Shown here: positions 51,959 through 61,031 of the stretch, in pieces | Layout of the letters: every line of letters starts with the position of its first letter | Numbering within the stretch: the stretch's first letter is position 1 | Assembly (NCBI GenBank): GCA_963842065.1 | Contig: CAWJEW010000007.1 | Span: 62,001-126,000 of the forward strand | Source: CAITWD01 sp963842065 | GTDB lineage: Bacteria > Actinomycetota > Thermoleophilia > Miltoncostaeales > Miltoncostaeaceae | Reading direction: 5' to 3' | Length of the DNA: 64,000 nt | Notes under the pieces: model-generated | Seen by the model: only the letters and a program-made list of their open reading frames with translations | The model's database searches: none | What the model was told of the DNA's origin: nothing | Program-made: the position numbers and the translations under genes

Positions 51959-53649
51959 TAGTAGCTCCTCACCTGCGGCTCGTACTTCGTGAAGGTGACC
52001 TCGGAGTAGTCGAGACGGATGTCGTCATCCTCGAGATACGCGAGCGTGTGCTTCATCCAGTTCTCGTCGTCGCGTTCGGGGAAGTCCGTACGCGAGTGCG
52101 CCCCGCGGCTCTCGGTGCGCGCGACCGCGCCCGTCACCATGGTGTCGGCGAGGTCGAGCAGGAACCCGGTCTCGATGACGTGGATAAGCGACTGGTTGAA
52201 CGTCTTGCCCTTGTCGTCCACGACGACGTGCTTGAACTGCTCGCGCAGCCGGTCGATCGTCGCCTTGGCCTCCTCGAGCTCGGCCCCGGTCCGGAACACC
52301 CCGACCTTCTCCTGCATCGTGTTCGCGAGCTCGTCGCGGATCACGTACTGACGCGGGCCGTCGCTGCGCTCCAAGAGTTCGCGCAGCTTGGCCTCGTAGG
52401 CGTCGCCGTGCTCCGGGCGGGCCTGAATGCCCCGGCCGTTGAAGTCCTGGGCGGCGCGGGCGGCGGCGTCGCCGGTGCGGGCACCGAACACCACGGCCTC
52501 CAGCAGCGAGTTTCCGCCGAGCCGGTTGGCGCCGTGCACCGAGACGCAGGCGCATTCGCCGGCGGCGAACAGACCGGGCATGTGCGGCGCGGCGCCCCAG
52601 GAGTCCACGTGCACACCACCCATGTGGTAATGCGCACCGGGTCGGATCGGAATCGGCGCGTCGATCGGGTCGACGCCGGCGAATGCCATCGCCAACTCCC
52701 GGATCTGCGGGAGTCGCTCCATGATCTTGTCGCGACCGAGGTGGCGGAGGTCCAGCATTACCGAACCGTCGATGCCCCGACCCTCCATGATCTCGGTCGC
52801 CTCCGCGCGGGACACCACGTCGCGCGAGGCGAGCTCGAGCTTATTGGGGGCGTACTTGCTCATGAACCGCTCGCCGTCCTTGTTGAGCAAGATGCCGCCC
52901 TCGCCGCGCGCACCTTCGGTCACCAGCACGCCGCTGGGGTTCAGCGTCGTGGGGTGGAACTGCATGAACTCCATGTCCTTGAGTGGCACGCCGGCCCGCA
53001 GGGCCAGGCTCATGCCGTCACCGGTGGAGCTGTGCGAGTTGGTGGAGGGCGCGTACACGCGGCCGGCGCCGCCGGTGGCGAGCACGACCGACTTCGCGCC
53101 GATCGCCTCGATGGTGCCGTGCACCATGTCGTAGGCGATGACCCCGGCGCACCCGCCGTAGTCGTCGCCGATGAGCTCCGTGACGAAGTACTCCTCATAG
53201 CAGGGGATGTCGTACTTGACGCACACCGTGTAGAGCGTGTGGAGGATCACCAGGCCGGTCAGGTCGGCGGCATAACAGGTCCGCGGGAAGCCGGCGCCGC
53301 CGAATGGACGCTGGGCGAGCTTGCCGGTGGTCTCGTGACGGGAGAAGACCGCGCCCCAGTGCTCGAGCTGGATGATCTCACCCGGCGCGCCGCCGCACAG
53401 AATCTCGATCGCGTCCTGGTCACCCAGGTAGTCCGAGCCCTTCACGGTGTCGAAGGTGTGGTTGTCGGTCGAGTCCTCGGTCGCGTTGCCGAGAGCGGCG
53501 TTGATGCCCCCCTGAGCGGCCCCGGAGTGACTCCGCACCGGGTGGACCTTCGTCACTAGCGCGACATCGACTCCGGCCTCGTGCGCGGCAATCGCCGCAC
53601 GCATTCCTGCGAGGCCAGCCCCGACGACGACAACGTCATGGGTGTGCAA
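51958..53649 (-). CDS. sdhA: Succinate dehydrogenase flavoprotein subunit (563 aa)
   Basis: Oxidises succinate to fumarate. FAD-binding VVVGAGLAGMRAAIAAHEAG, the covalent-FAD region KVHPVRSHSGAAQGGINAAL with its histidine, active-site segments QFHPTTLNPSGVLVTEGARG and IRPGAHYHMGGVHVD, and CVSVHGANRLGGNSLLEAVV. The start is a TTG at 53649 preceded by GAGGGGGG, giving MHTHDVVVVGAG. First gene of a three-gene operon with sdhB and the CCG subunit; the 304-base gap to icd is divergent. Confidence 0.93.
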   Translation of the reverse strand: MHTHDVVVVGAGLAGMRAAIAAHEAGVDVALVTKVHPVRSHSGAAQGGINAALGNATEDSTDNHTFDTVKGSDYLGDQDAIEILCGGAPGEIIQLEHWGAVFSRHETTGKLAQRPFGGAGFPRTCYAADLTGLVILHTLYTVCVKYDIPCYEEYFVTELIGDDYGGCAGVIAYDMVHGTIEAIGAKSVVLATGGAGRVYAPSTNSHSSTGDGMSLALRAGVPLKDMEFMQFHPTTLNPSGVLVTEGARGEGGILLNKDGERFMSKYAPNKLELASRDVVSRAEATEIMEGRGIDGSVMLDLRHLGRDKIMERLPQIRELAMAFAGVDPIDAPIPIRPGAHYHMGGVHVDSWGAAPHMPGLFAAGECACVSVHGANRLGGNSLLEAVVFGARTGDAAARAAQDFNGRGIQARPEHGDAYEAKLRELLERSDGPRQYVIRDELANTMQEKVGVFRTGAELEEAKATIDRLREQFKHVVVDDKGKTFNQSLIHVIETGFLLDLADTMVTGAVARTESRGAHSRTDFPERDDENWMKHTLAYLEDDDIRLDYSEVTFTKYEPQVRSY

Positions 53650-53859
53650 ACTTCCGCCCCCCCTCGGGTGCTCTCGTGGTGGACAGCGTGATCGTGATGT
53701 CGACCAGGGAATCTAGCGAAAATGCCGCAGAGTTCACTTGTGACATCCGACCTTCTCGGTCAGCCGAACTTCGCTGGTCTGACCGGCGGAATTGGGGCAC
53801 GCACCATGCAGGCGAATGGGGCGCGCACCGGGCCTATCTGCGAGTTCGGACCACAAGCG

Positions 53860-53865
53860 TATACT
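53860..53865 (+). promoter_or_regulatory. -10 hexamer upstream of icd
   Basis: TATACT at 53860-53865, followed about 75 bases later by the ribosome binding site. Part of the 304-base divergent sdhA/icd regulatory region. No convincing -35 element. Confidence 0.4.
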
Positions 53866-53953
53866 CCCGCTGTTTTGCGCGGCGATTCGGCTGTGTGCAC
53901 GCGTACAGGCGCGCCAATCGCCCCCACAACCCGCCACCAAGGAGCAGGTGTCA

Positions 53954-55048
53954 GTGGCATACCGCGTCACGTTCATTCCCGGCGACGGTACCGGTCCGGA
54001 GATCGCCGAGGCCACCAAGCGCGTCTTGGATGCGACCGGCGTCGACTTCGACTGGGACGTGCAGCAAGCTGGCGTCGAGATCATGAAGAAAGTCGGGACC
54101 CCGCTTCCCGAGTCCACGATCGAGTCGATCCTCACCAACAAGGTCGGTATCAAGGGCCCGATCACCACGCCGGTCGGAACCGGGTTCCGAAGTGTCAACG
54201 TGGCGCTTCGAAAGGCGTGCAACCTGTACGCCTGTGTACGCCCATGCAAGTACTACGAGGGCGTCCGCACCAAGTACAAGGATGTCGACCTCGTCTACGT
54301 CCGCGAAAACACCGAGGACCTGTACGCGGGCATCGAGTATGAGGCGGACTCCCCCGACAATCTCCGCCTGATCGAGTTCATCAAGGGCACGCACCCGGAC
54401 GCGCACCTCGGCGCGCACACCGGCATCTCGATCAAGCCGATCTCCGTCGAATCGAGCGAGCGCATCGCGCGCTACGCGTTCGAGTATGCCCGCAACAACG
54501 GCCGCAAGAAGGTCACGGCCGTCCACAAGGCCAACATCATGAAGTTCACCGACGGCCTGTTCCTTGCCGTGGCGACCGAAATCGCCACGGACTACCCGGA
54601 CATCGAGTTCGAAGAGCGCATCGTCGACAACATGTGCATGCAGCTCGTCCAGAAGCCTGAGCTGTACGACGTGATCGTCCTGCCAAACCTCTACGGGGAC
54701 GTCCTGAGCGACCTGGGCGCCGGCCTCGTGGGCGGGCTCGGTGTCGCCCCCGGTGCCAACATCGGTACCGAAGCCGCGCTCTTCGAGCCGACCCACGGTT
54801 CGGCCCCGAAGTACGCCGGCCTGAACAAGGTCAACCCGATGGCGATGATGCTTTCCGCGGTCATGATGCTCAAGTACCTCAAGGAGACCGAGGCGGCCGA
54901 CCTCATGGAGGGCGCCATCGCCGACACTATTCGCGAAGGAAAGTCTGTGACCTACGACATGAAGCCAGACCGTAATGATCCGACCGCGCTGGGCACCGCA
55001 GAGGTAGCCACCGCAATCATCGAGCGCATGAAAGAGCTGGGCGCCTGA
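53954..55048 (+). CDS. icd: NAD-type isocitrate dehydrogenase (364 aa)
   Basis: Member of the isocitrate/isopropylmalate dehydrogenase family. ITTPVGTGFRSVNVALRKAC and LYACVRPCKYYEGVRTKYKD carry the substrate-binding serine/arginines, DLVYVRENTEDLYAGIEYEA the catalytic tyrosine, HKANIMKFTDGLFLAVATEI the lysine and DVIVLPNLYGDVLSDLGAGL the metal aspartates. The short size and PEFGHGSAPKYAG-type end indicate the NAD-dependent type. The GTG at 53954 has AAGGAG nine bases before it. Coupled to mdh by TGATG. Confidence 0.9.
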   Translation: MAYRVTFIPGDGTGPEIAEATKRVLDATGVDFDWDVQQAGVEIMKKVGTPLPESTIESILTNKVGIKGPITTPVGTGFRSVNVALRKACNLYACVRPCKYYEGVRTKYKDVDLVYVRENTEDLYAGIEYEADSPDNLRLIEFIKGTHPDAHLGAHTGISIKPISVESSERIARYAFEYARNNGRKKVTAVHKANIMKFTDGLFLAVATEIATDYPDIEFEERIVDNMCMQLVQKPELYDVIVLPNLYGDVLSDLGAGLVGGLGVAPGANIGTEAALFEPTHGSAPKYAGLNKVNPMAMMLSAVMMLKYLKETEAADLMEGAIADTIREGKSVTYDMKPDRNDPTALGTAEVATAIIERMKELGA

Positions 55049-56028
55049 TGGGGGCCCTCAAGGTTGCCGTCACCGGCGCGGCGGGCCAGATCGGCTACTC
55101 GCTGCTGCCGCGCATCGCCGCGGGCGAAATGTTTGGCAAGGACCAGTCGCTGGATCTGCGGCTGCTGGAGATTCCGGTCGAGCAGGTCCAGAAGGCCTTG
55201 CAGGGCATCGTCATGGAGCTCGACGACTGCGCGTTCCCCCTGCTGAGCACCGTCACCGCGACCGATGACGCGCGCCTTGCCTTCGGCGACGCCGACTGGA
55301 TCCTGCTGGTGGGGTCCAAGCCGCGTGGTCCGGGCATGGAGCGTGCCGACCTGCTCAAGGACAACGGCCGCATCTTCGTCGCACAGGGTGACGCGATCGA
55401 CGAGGTGGCTGCCGACAGCGTGACCATCTGCGTGGTCGGGAACCCGTGCAACACCAACGCGATGATCGCCGCGAGCCGCTTCAAGCGGATCTCGCCGACG
55501 AGCGTCACCGCGATGACCCGCCTCGACCAGAATCGAGCCTCCACCCAGCTGGCGCAGAAGGCGGGCGTCCCCGTGACCGACGTCGAGAACATCATCATCT
55601 ACGGGAACCACTCCCCGACGATGTTCGCCGACTTCTTCCACGCCAAGATCGGCGGCAAGGCGGCCGCCGACGTGATCCGCGATCACGCATGGCTGCGGGA
55701 AGACTTCCTGTCGAAGGTGGGCAAGCGCGGCGCCGAGGTCATCGCGGCACGTGGCCTGTCCAGCGCGGCCTCCGCGTCGAACGCCCTGATCGACCACGTG
55801 AAGTCGCTCTACACGCCGAGCGACACGATCTACTCAGCCGTGTGCCAGTCCGACGGCTCCTACGGCTTCACCGAGGGCGTCTGGGCATCGGTGCCGGTCC
55901 GGACCGTGGCCTCCGGCACGTACGAGATCATCACGGGCGTCGAGCACGATGAGTTCGCGCAGGCGAAGATCGACGCCTCGAACGACGAGCTCGTCGGCGA
56001 ACGCGAGACGGTCGCCGAGCTGCTCTAG
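55048..56028 (+). CDS. mdh: Malate dehydrogenase (326 aa)
   Basis: N-terminal NAD site KVAVTGAAGQIGYSLLPRIA. Substrate-binding arginines in GSKPRGPGMERADLLKDN and TAMTRLDQNRASTQLAQKAG, and the catalytic histidine in IIIYGNHSPTMFADFFHAKI. It belongs to the cytosolic-type MDH clade of the LDH/MDH superfamily. Oxidises malate to oxaloacetate. Starts inside the icd stop, so icd-mdh form one coupled operon, terminated by a strong hairpin just downstream. Confidence 0.95.
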   Translation: MGALKVAVTGAAGQIGYSLLPRIAAGEMFGKDQSLDLRLLEIPVEQVQKALQGIVMELDDCAFPLLSTVTATDDARLAFGDADWILLVGSKPRGPGMERADLLKDNGRIFVAQGDAIDEVAADSVTICVVGNPCNTNAMIAASRFKRISPTSVTAMTRLDQNRASTQLAQKAGVPVTDVENIIIYGNHSPTMFADFFHAKIGGKAAADVIRDHAWLREDFLSKVGKRGAEVIAARGLSSAASASNALIDHVKSLYTPSDTIYSAVCQSDGSYGFTEGVWASVPVRTVASGTYEIITGVEHDEFAQAKIDASNDELVGERETVAELL

Positions 56029-56041
56029 CGCTCCGCGCCAG

Positions 56042-56076
56042 CGGCCGGGATGCGCACGCGTTGCGCATCCCGGCCG
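56042..56076. terminator. 15-bp hairpin between convergent mdh and thioesterase
   Basis: CGGCCGGGATGCGCA (56042-56056) pairs perfectly with TGCGCATCCCGGCCG (56062-56076), loop CGCGT. Positioned at the convergent ends, so it likely terminates transcription in both directions. Confidence 0.7.
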
Positions 56077-56086
56077 ACGTGCACCG

Positions 56087-56458
56087 CTACGGGACCGATT
56101 GCGGCACGACGACCGGTCGGCCGTCACGTCCCACGGCCACCAGCGTGAAGTGGCCCACCACGCACAGCTCCCGGGTGCCGTCTTCGATCCGCTCGCGCCA
56201 CACGTCGAGCTTCACGCGCATCGAGGTGTGGCCGATGTTCTCGACCACGGCTTCGATCTCGACGAGATCGCCCTTGACGATTGGGATCCTGAAGCTGATC
56301 TCGTCCATCGCGGCCGTCACGACGTTACCTCGGGCCTGCCGCATCGCCGCATAGGCGGCGCAGCGGTCCATCCAGCCGACGAGCGTGCCGGCGAACAGGT
56401 TGCCCTGTGAGTTCGTGTCCTGCGGAAACACGGACTGCAGCGAGGTGGCACGCATCAC
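56087..56458 (-). CDS. Acyl-CoA thioesterase, hotdog fold (123 aa)
   Basis: Of the YciA/BACH type: MMRATSLQSVFPQDTNSQGN then LFAGTLVGWMDRCAAYAAMR (the helix with the conserved aspartate) and AAMDEISFRIPIVKGDLVEI, VVGHFTLVAVGRDGRPVVVP. It hydrolyses acyl-CoA to free CoA. Short, one-domain form. The start ATG at 56458 follows GGAGGTTC. The ending beside mdh suggests no metabolic link; it is an isolated gene. Confidence 0.8.
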   Translation of the reverse strand: MMRATSLQSVFPQDTNSQGNLFAGTLVGWMDRCAAYAAMRQARGNVVTAAMDEISFRIPIVKGDLVEIEAVVENIGHTSMRVKLDVWRERIEDGTRELCVVGHFTLVAVGRDGRPVVVPQSVP

Positions 56459-56537
56459 AATGAACCTCCATCGGCGCTGGGCGGGGCCTCAGCCTAACCG
56501 CTCGCCCCGCCGCCCGGACCAGGCGCGGCCGGGTGTC

Positions 56538-58277
56538 TCAGACTGCGGTGGCGCTCACCATCGACGCATACCACCCGCCGCGATCGAGGAGCTCGCCATG
56601 CGTGCCGCGCTCGCGCACGCGGCCCGCATCGATGACGACGATCTCGTCGAAGCGCTCCATCCCGGCCAGCCGGTGCGTCACGATGCACAGGCCCGTGCGG
56701 TCGGTCACGCCCGCGTGGTGCGCGTCGTCGAGGAAGGCCGCCTCGGACTCCGCGTCCAGGTGCGAGGTCGGTTCGTCGAGGATCAGCAGGCCGCCGGGCG
56801 CAAGCAGGCCGCGCGCGAGCGTCAGCCGCTGGCGCTGGCCGCCCGACAGCAGCGCCCCGTCCTGGCCAACCTCGGTCTCACGACCCTCAGGCAGCTGCGC
56901 AATCCACGCGCCGAGCCCGGCGCGCGCCAGCGCGGCATCGAGCTCGGCGTCGGTGGCATCCGGACGGGCAATGCGCAGGTTGGCCGCGATGGTCGTCGGG
57001 AACAAGTAGGCGTCCTGCGGGACGAGTGTGACGGCGTGGCGCACGTCCGACTGGCGCAGCTCATCGAGCGGAATGCCATCGAGCACCGCTTCGCCGGAGT
57101 CCAGATTGCGCAGTCGGGCCAGCACCTCGCAGAGCGTGGTCTTCCCCGATCCGCTGGGACCGACGATCGCGACCGCGCGACCCCAGCGCAGTTCGAGATT
57201 GATCCCCGCAAGCGCCAAGGGCTCGCCCGGCGCGAACCGCACACAGGCGTCCCGCAGCAGCAGGGAACGGCCCGGACCCACGGCGGCCGGCGCGGCCGGG
57301 TCAACGATCGGGACGGGCCGGTCGACGCACTCCTCGAGGCGCAGCGCGGCCTGGCCACAGGCGGTGAGATTCTGGGCGGCGACCGGCAGCGGCAGCAGCG
57401 CCTCGAACACGGCCAGGGTCATCAGGACCAACGCCGCCAGCAGCACCCCCCCGAGGCGCCCGTCACGAACCGCGGGCACCGCGACGATCAGTACCGCAAG
57501 CGCCGCCAGCTGCGCGCCGAGGCCGCCGAGACCGGCGGCTATCCCGCCCGCGTAGGCATCGCGGCGCCCGAGCGCCATCAGCGTGTCGTTCGCGTCGGTC
57601 ACCCCGGCGATGTGCGCGTCGCGCACTCCCCAGGCGACGATGTCGGGGGCGCCCTCGAGCACGTCGACGACACGACTCGACAGCTCGGCCCGCGCCCGTG
57701 CCTGACGCTTGCCCGCGGACCGGGCGACCGCACCGGTCAACGCGGGCACGAGGATCGCGAAGGCGATCAACACGACGACGAGCACCGCACCGGCTGCAGG
57801 CAGCATCAGCGCGGCGGCGGCGCCCGCCAGGCAGATGAGCACCACGGCTGCGATTGGGGGCAACAGCCCACGCAGGAACAGCTCCTGGAGCTGGTCGACA
57901 TCCGCGGTAAAGCGGCTCATCAGGTCGGCGGCCCGCACACGCGGCAGACCGGCCGGCACGAGGGGAATCAACCGCGCGACAAAGCCTGCGCGCAGGCGCG
58001 CCAGGGCGCCCAACGCCAGCTCATGGGAGGCCAGACGCTCCAGGTAGCGCATGATTGCCCGGCCGACCGAGAAGGCGCGCACAAGCACGATCGCGACCCC
58101 GAGCGCAAGGATCGGCGGCCGCTCGGCCGCGCGGCTGATCAGGTACCCGGACGTTCCCAACAGCGCGGCGCCCATGGCAACGGTTGCGATGCTCGCGCCG
58201 AGGGCGGCGAGCGGCCACCATACGCCGACCCGGGCCTGCCGCACCGCCGAGACCAGCGCACGCGTCGTTTGGTTCAT
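56538..58277 (-). CDS. cydC: Thiol reductant ABC exporter subunit CydC (579 aa)
   Basis: Six transmembrane helices (e.g. LAALGASIATVAMGAALLGT and LMLPAAGAVLVVVLIAFAIL) and a C-terminal ATPase: Walker A AVAIVGPSGSGKTTLCEVLA, signature LLSGGQRQRLTLARGLL, Walker B GLLILDEPTSHLDAESE. With CydD it exports glutathione or cysteine-type thiols and is required for cytochrome bd assembly. Its start overlaps the cydD stop (ATGA). Last gene of cydABDC. Confidence 0.92.
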   Translation of the reverse strand: MNQTTRALVSAVRQARVGVWWPLAALGASIATVAMGAALLGTSGYLISRAAERPPILALGVAIVLVRAFSVGRAIMRYLERLASHELALGALARLRAGFVARLIPLVPAGLPRVRAADLMSRFTADVDQLQELFLRGLLPPIAAVVLICLAGAAAALMLPAAGAVLVVVLIAFAILVPALTGAVARSAGKRQARARAELSSRVVDVLEGAPDIVAWGVRDAHIAGVTDANDTLMALGRRDAYAGGIAAGLGGLGAQLAALAVLIVAVPAVRDGRLGGVLLAALVLMTLAVFEALLPLPVAAQNLTACGQAALRLEECVDRPVPIVDPAAPAAVGPGRSLLLRDACVRFAPGEPLALAGINLELRWGRAVAIVGPSGSGKTTLCEVLARLRNLDSGEAVLDGIPLDELRQSDVRHAVTLVPQDAYLFPTTIAANLRIARPDATDAELDAALARAGLGAWIAQLPEGRETEVGQDGALLSGGQRQRLTLARGLLAPGGLLILDEPTSHLDAESEAAFLDDAHHAGVTDRTGLCIVTHRLAGMERFDEIVVIDAGRVRERGTHGELLDRGGWYASMVSATAV

Positions 58278-59962
58278 GCCGCCGCCTCGACCTGTGCGCG
58301 GCCCGTCACGCGGCCGTTGTCGACCTGCACAACGCGGTCCGCCGCATGCACCAACTCAAGCCGGTGCGTGACGGCCAGCGTCGTGGCCCCGGCGGTGAGG
58401 CGGCGGATGACCTGTGCCAGTTCCGCCGCCAGCACCCCGTCAAGGTGCGCGGTCGGTTCGTCGAGCACGAAGAGCTCGGCGTGGCGCAGGAACGCCCGTG
58501 CGAGCGAGATCCGCTGCGCCTCACCGGCCGACAGACGCCGCCCGCCCTCACCCAGCCGCGTGTCGATCCCGTCCGCGAGCGCGTCGACCAGCGCCTCGGC
58601 GCCGGCCTCGCGCAGCGCCTGCCTGACCGCGTCGTCCGACGCGCCCGGATCCGCGACCCGCACGTTCTCGGCGACGCTCGCCGCGAAGATGCGCGGGCGC
58701 TGGGGCACCCAGGCGACCCGCCGGCGCCAGTCGTCCGGATCGATCTCGCGCAGGTCCCGGCCGCCCACGCGCACGGCACCTGTCGTGGGATCGATCAATC
58801 GCACCAGCAGGTTGGCGATCGTGGACTTGCCGCCGCCGCTCGGCCCGACAAGCGCCACGAACTCCCCGGGGGCAAGCGAGAACTGTACGCACTCGAGTGC
58901 CGGGACAACCCGCCCCGGATACGCGACCCCGACCCCGTCGAAGACGATCGTCTCCCGCCCGGGCGACGGAGCCGGCAGGCGTTCCCCCGGGGTCTCGTCA
59001 AGCACCGCCGGCGCGTCGAGCACGGCGAAGATCTCCTCGGCGGCGATCATGCCGTCGGCACTGGCGTGAAACTGCGCGCCGAGCTGACGGATCGGCTGAT
59101 AGACCTCAGGCGCCAGGATCAGCACGGCGAGCGATGCCTGCAGGCCGATGCCGCCGTCGACCAGGCGGATCCCGAGCGCCACCGCGACCATGGCAACACC
59201 GAGCGCGGCCGCGAGCTCGAGCACCAGCGCCGACAGGAACGCCAGCCGCAGGGTCGACATCGTCTCGCGTCGGTAGGCCTCGCCCACCTCCTCGAGCACT
59301 GCGACCTGCGCTTCGGCGCGGTCGTGGACCCGCAGCGTCGTCAACCCGCGCACGACCTCGAAGAACCGGCCGCCAAGCATCTGCATCGCGGCCCAGCGCG
59401 CTTTCGCACGTCGCTCGGAGCCGAGGCCGATCAGGATCATGAACATCACGATGACCGGGATCGTGACGATGAGAATCGCCGCCGAAATCCAGTCGGTCGG
59501 CAGGATCCAGCCGATCGCCGCGATCGGCACGACGACCGCGAGCATCATCTGCGGAAAGTACCGCGCGAAGACCAGCTCGAGTCCGTCCACGCCCTGCACC
59601 GCCAGCGTCGCGAGCTCGCCGGTCGAGTCTGCGCCTTGGGAGAGCGGCCGCGCCTCGAGGACGTGCGCCGCCAGGCGCAGGCGCAGCTCGGACATGACCT
59701 GCTGCGCCCCGACGCGTCCGGTCGCCTCGAACCCCCAGGCGACCATCGCGCGCCCGACGGCGGCGCAGACCGCCACGATGATCGCGGTGCGAACCTGGCT
59801 CAAACCCGCGCCGTTCATCGCGACCGGTGCGATGGCCGCCGCCAGGGCGACGGCCCACACCACGGTCAACACCGCTTGAATGAGCGCCAGCAGGGCGGCC
59901 ACGCCGAGCGCGCGGCGTGCCACCCTGCTTTCGCGCATCAGTCGGCGCTGGGTGGGCTTCAC
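58274..59962 (-). CDS. cydD: Thiol reductant ABC exporter subunit CydD (562 aa)
   Basis: Partner of CydC. Membrane helices include LGVAALLALIQAVLTVVWAV and AAILIVTIPVIVMFMILIGL; the ATPase has VALVGPSGGGKSTIANLLVR, LSAGEAQRISLARAFLRHAE and ELFVLDEPTAHLD. The signature reads LSAGE rather than LSGGQ, a common CydD variation. The start overlaps the cydB stop by four bases, so translation of cydB and cydD is coupled. Confidence 0.92.
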   Translation of the reverse strand: MKPTQRRLMRESRVARRALGVAALLALIQAVLTVVWAVALAAAIAPVAMNGAGLSQVRTAIIVAVCAAVGRAMVAWGFEATGRVGAQQVMSELRLRLAAHVLEARPLSQGADSTGELATLAVQGVDGLELVFARYFPQMMLAVVVPIAAIGWILPTDWISAAILIVTIPVIVMFMILIGLGSERRAKARWAAMQMLGGRFFEVVRGLTTLRVHDRAEAQVAVLEEVGEAYRRETMSTLRLAFLSALVLELAAALGVAMVAVALGIRLVDGGIGLQASLAVLILAPEVYQPIRQLGAQFHASADGMIAAEEIFAVLDAPAVLDETPGERLPAPSPGRETIVFDGVGVAYPGRVVPALECVQFSLAPGEFVALVGPSGGGKSTIANLLVRLIDPTTGAVRVGGRDLREIDPDDWRRRVAWVPQRPRIFAASVAENVRVADPGASDDAVRQALREAGAEALVDALADGIDTRLGEGGRRLSAGEAQRISLARAFLRHAELFVLDEPTAHLDGVLAAELAQVIRRLTAGATTLAVTHRLELVHAADRVVQVDNGRVTGRAQVEAAA

Positions 59963-61023
59963 ACCTTTGCGCTTGCCTCCGGCGGGGGAGCCGGGGCGTC
60001 AGGCGCGGCCGGGCCGGGAGAGCCGCCCAAGCCGACGCGTTGCCGGAACACGTAGTACGTCCAGACCTGGTAGATCAACACGATCGGCACCAGGATGAGC
60101 GCCGTAATCGACATTACGACGAGCGTGTAGTGGTTCGACGATGAGTTGAACACCGTCAGGTTGTCGGCGTGGTCGTTGCTGTCGACGATCACGTTCGGGT
60201 ACAGCGCAGTGAACCATGTCGCCACGGTCATTGCGATGCCGAGACCGCCAGCGATGAACGCCAGGGCGACGCGCCCGGTCAGATTGAGTCCGACGGCGGC
60301 CACCATCGCGACGATCGCAAGGATCATCGTAATCCAGAAGCTGGGGCTGTGGTGCGACACCTCGGCGTACGTCCACAACACAAACCCGATCACGGCAAGC
60401 GCGGCCAGGGGCGAGAGGATCCGCCCCAGCGTCGCCGCGCGCGTCTTGATCGGGTCGAAGGTCCGCAGCTGCAGGAACGTCGCGCCGTTGGCGAGGCACA
60501 ACAGCAGCGTCACGATCCCGCCCAAGAGGGCGTAGGGGTTGAGCAGATCCCAGAAACTCCCGGTGTAGTTCCCGGCTGGGTCCAGGGAAATCCCACGGAT
60601 CAGGTTACCGAACGCAACACCCACCAGCAGCGCCGGCACGAGGCTGCCGATCGCCATGGTCCATTCCCAGACCGCGCGCCACCGCGGGCTGTCGACCTTC
60701 CCCCAAAACTCGAACGAGACCCCGCGGATGATCAATCCGAACAGCACGAGGAACAGGGCCAGATAGAACCCGGAGAACATCGATGCGTACCAGTCTGGGA
60801 ACGCGGCGAACGTCGCGCCACCGGCCGTCAGCAGCCACACCTCGTTCCCGTCCCAGACCGGCCCGATCGTGTGGATGACCGCGCGCCGCTCCTCGGGCGT
60901 CTTTCCGACGAACCGCAGCAGCATGCCGACCCCGAAGTCGAAGCCCTCGAGGAACATGAACCCGATCCACAGGACGCACACGAGCACAAACCACAGCGTT
61001 TGAAGATTCCATAATCCGCTCAT
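59959..61023 (-). CDS. cydB: Cytochrome bd oxidase subunit II (354 aa)
   Basis: About eight transmembrane helices; the start LWNLQTLWFVLVCVLWIGFM, LEGFDFGVGMLLRFVGK and IGPVWDGNEVWLLTAGGATF are hallmark CydB sequences (N-terminal conserved glutamate/aspartate residues). It forms the quinol oxidase with CydA. The C-terminus is proline/alanine-rich and specific to this organism. The start is eight bases after the cydA stop. Confidence 0.95.
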   Translation of the reverse strand: MSGLWNLQTLWFVLVCVLWIGFMFLEGFDFGVGMLLRFVGKTPEERRAVIHTIGPVWDGNEVWLLTAGGATFAAFPDWYASMFSGFYLALFLVLFGLIIRGVSFEFWGKVDSPRWRAVWEWTMAIGSLVPALLVGVAFGNLIRGISLDPAGNYTGSFWDLLNPYALLGGIVTLLLCLANGATFLQLRTFDPIKTRAATLGRILSPLAALAVIGFVLWTYAEVSHHSPSFWITMILAIVAMVAAVGLNLTGRVALAFIAGGLGIAMTVATWFTALYPNVIVDSNDHADNLTVFNSSSNHYTLVVMSITALILVPIVLIYQVWTYYVFRQRVGLGGSPGPAAPDAPAPPPEASAKV

Positions 61024-61031
61024 GTCGCCTC

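Noticed and set aside
56385..59069. 894-codon plus frame opposite cydC/cydD
   Set aside because: It is antisense; the minus strand carries complete ABC transporter motifs.
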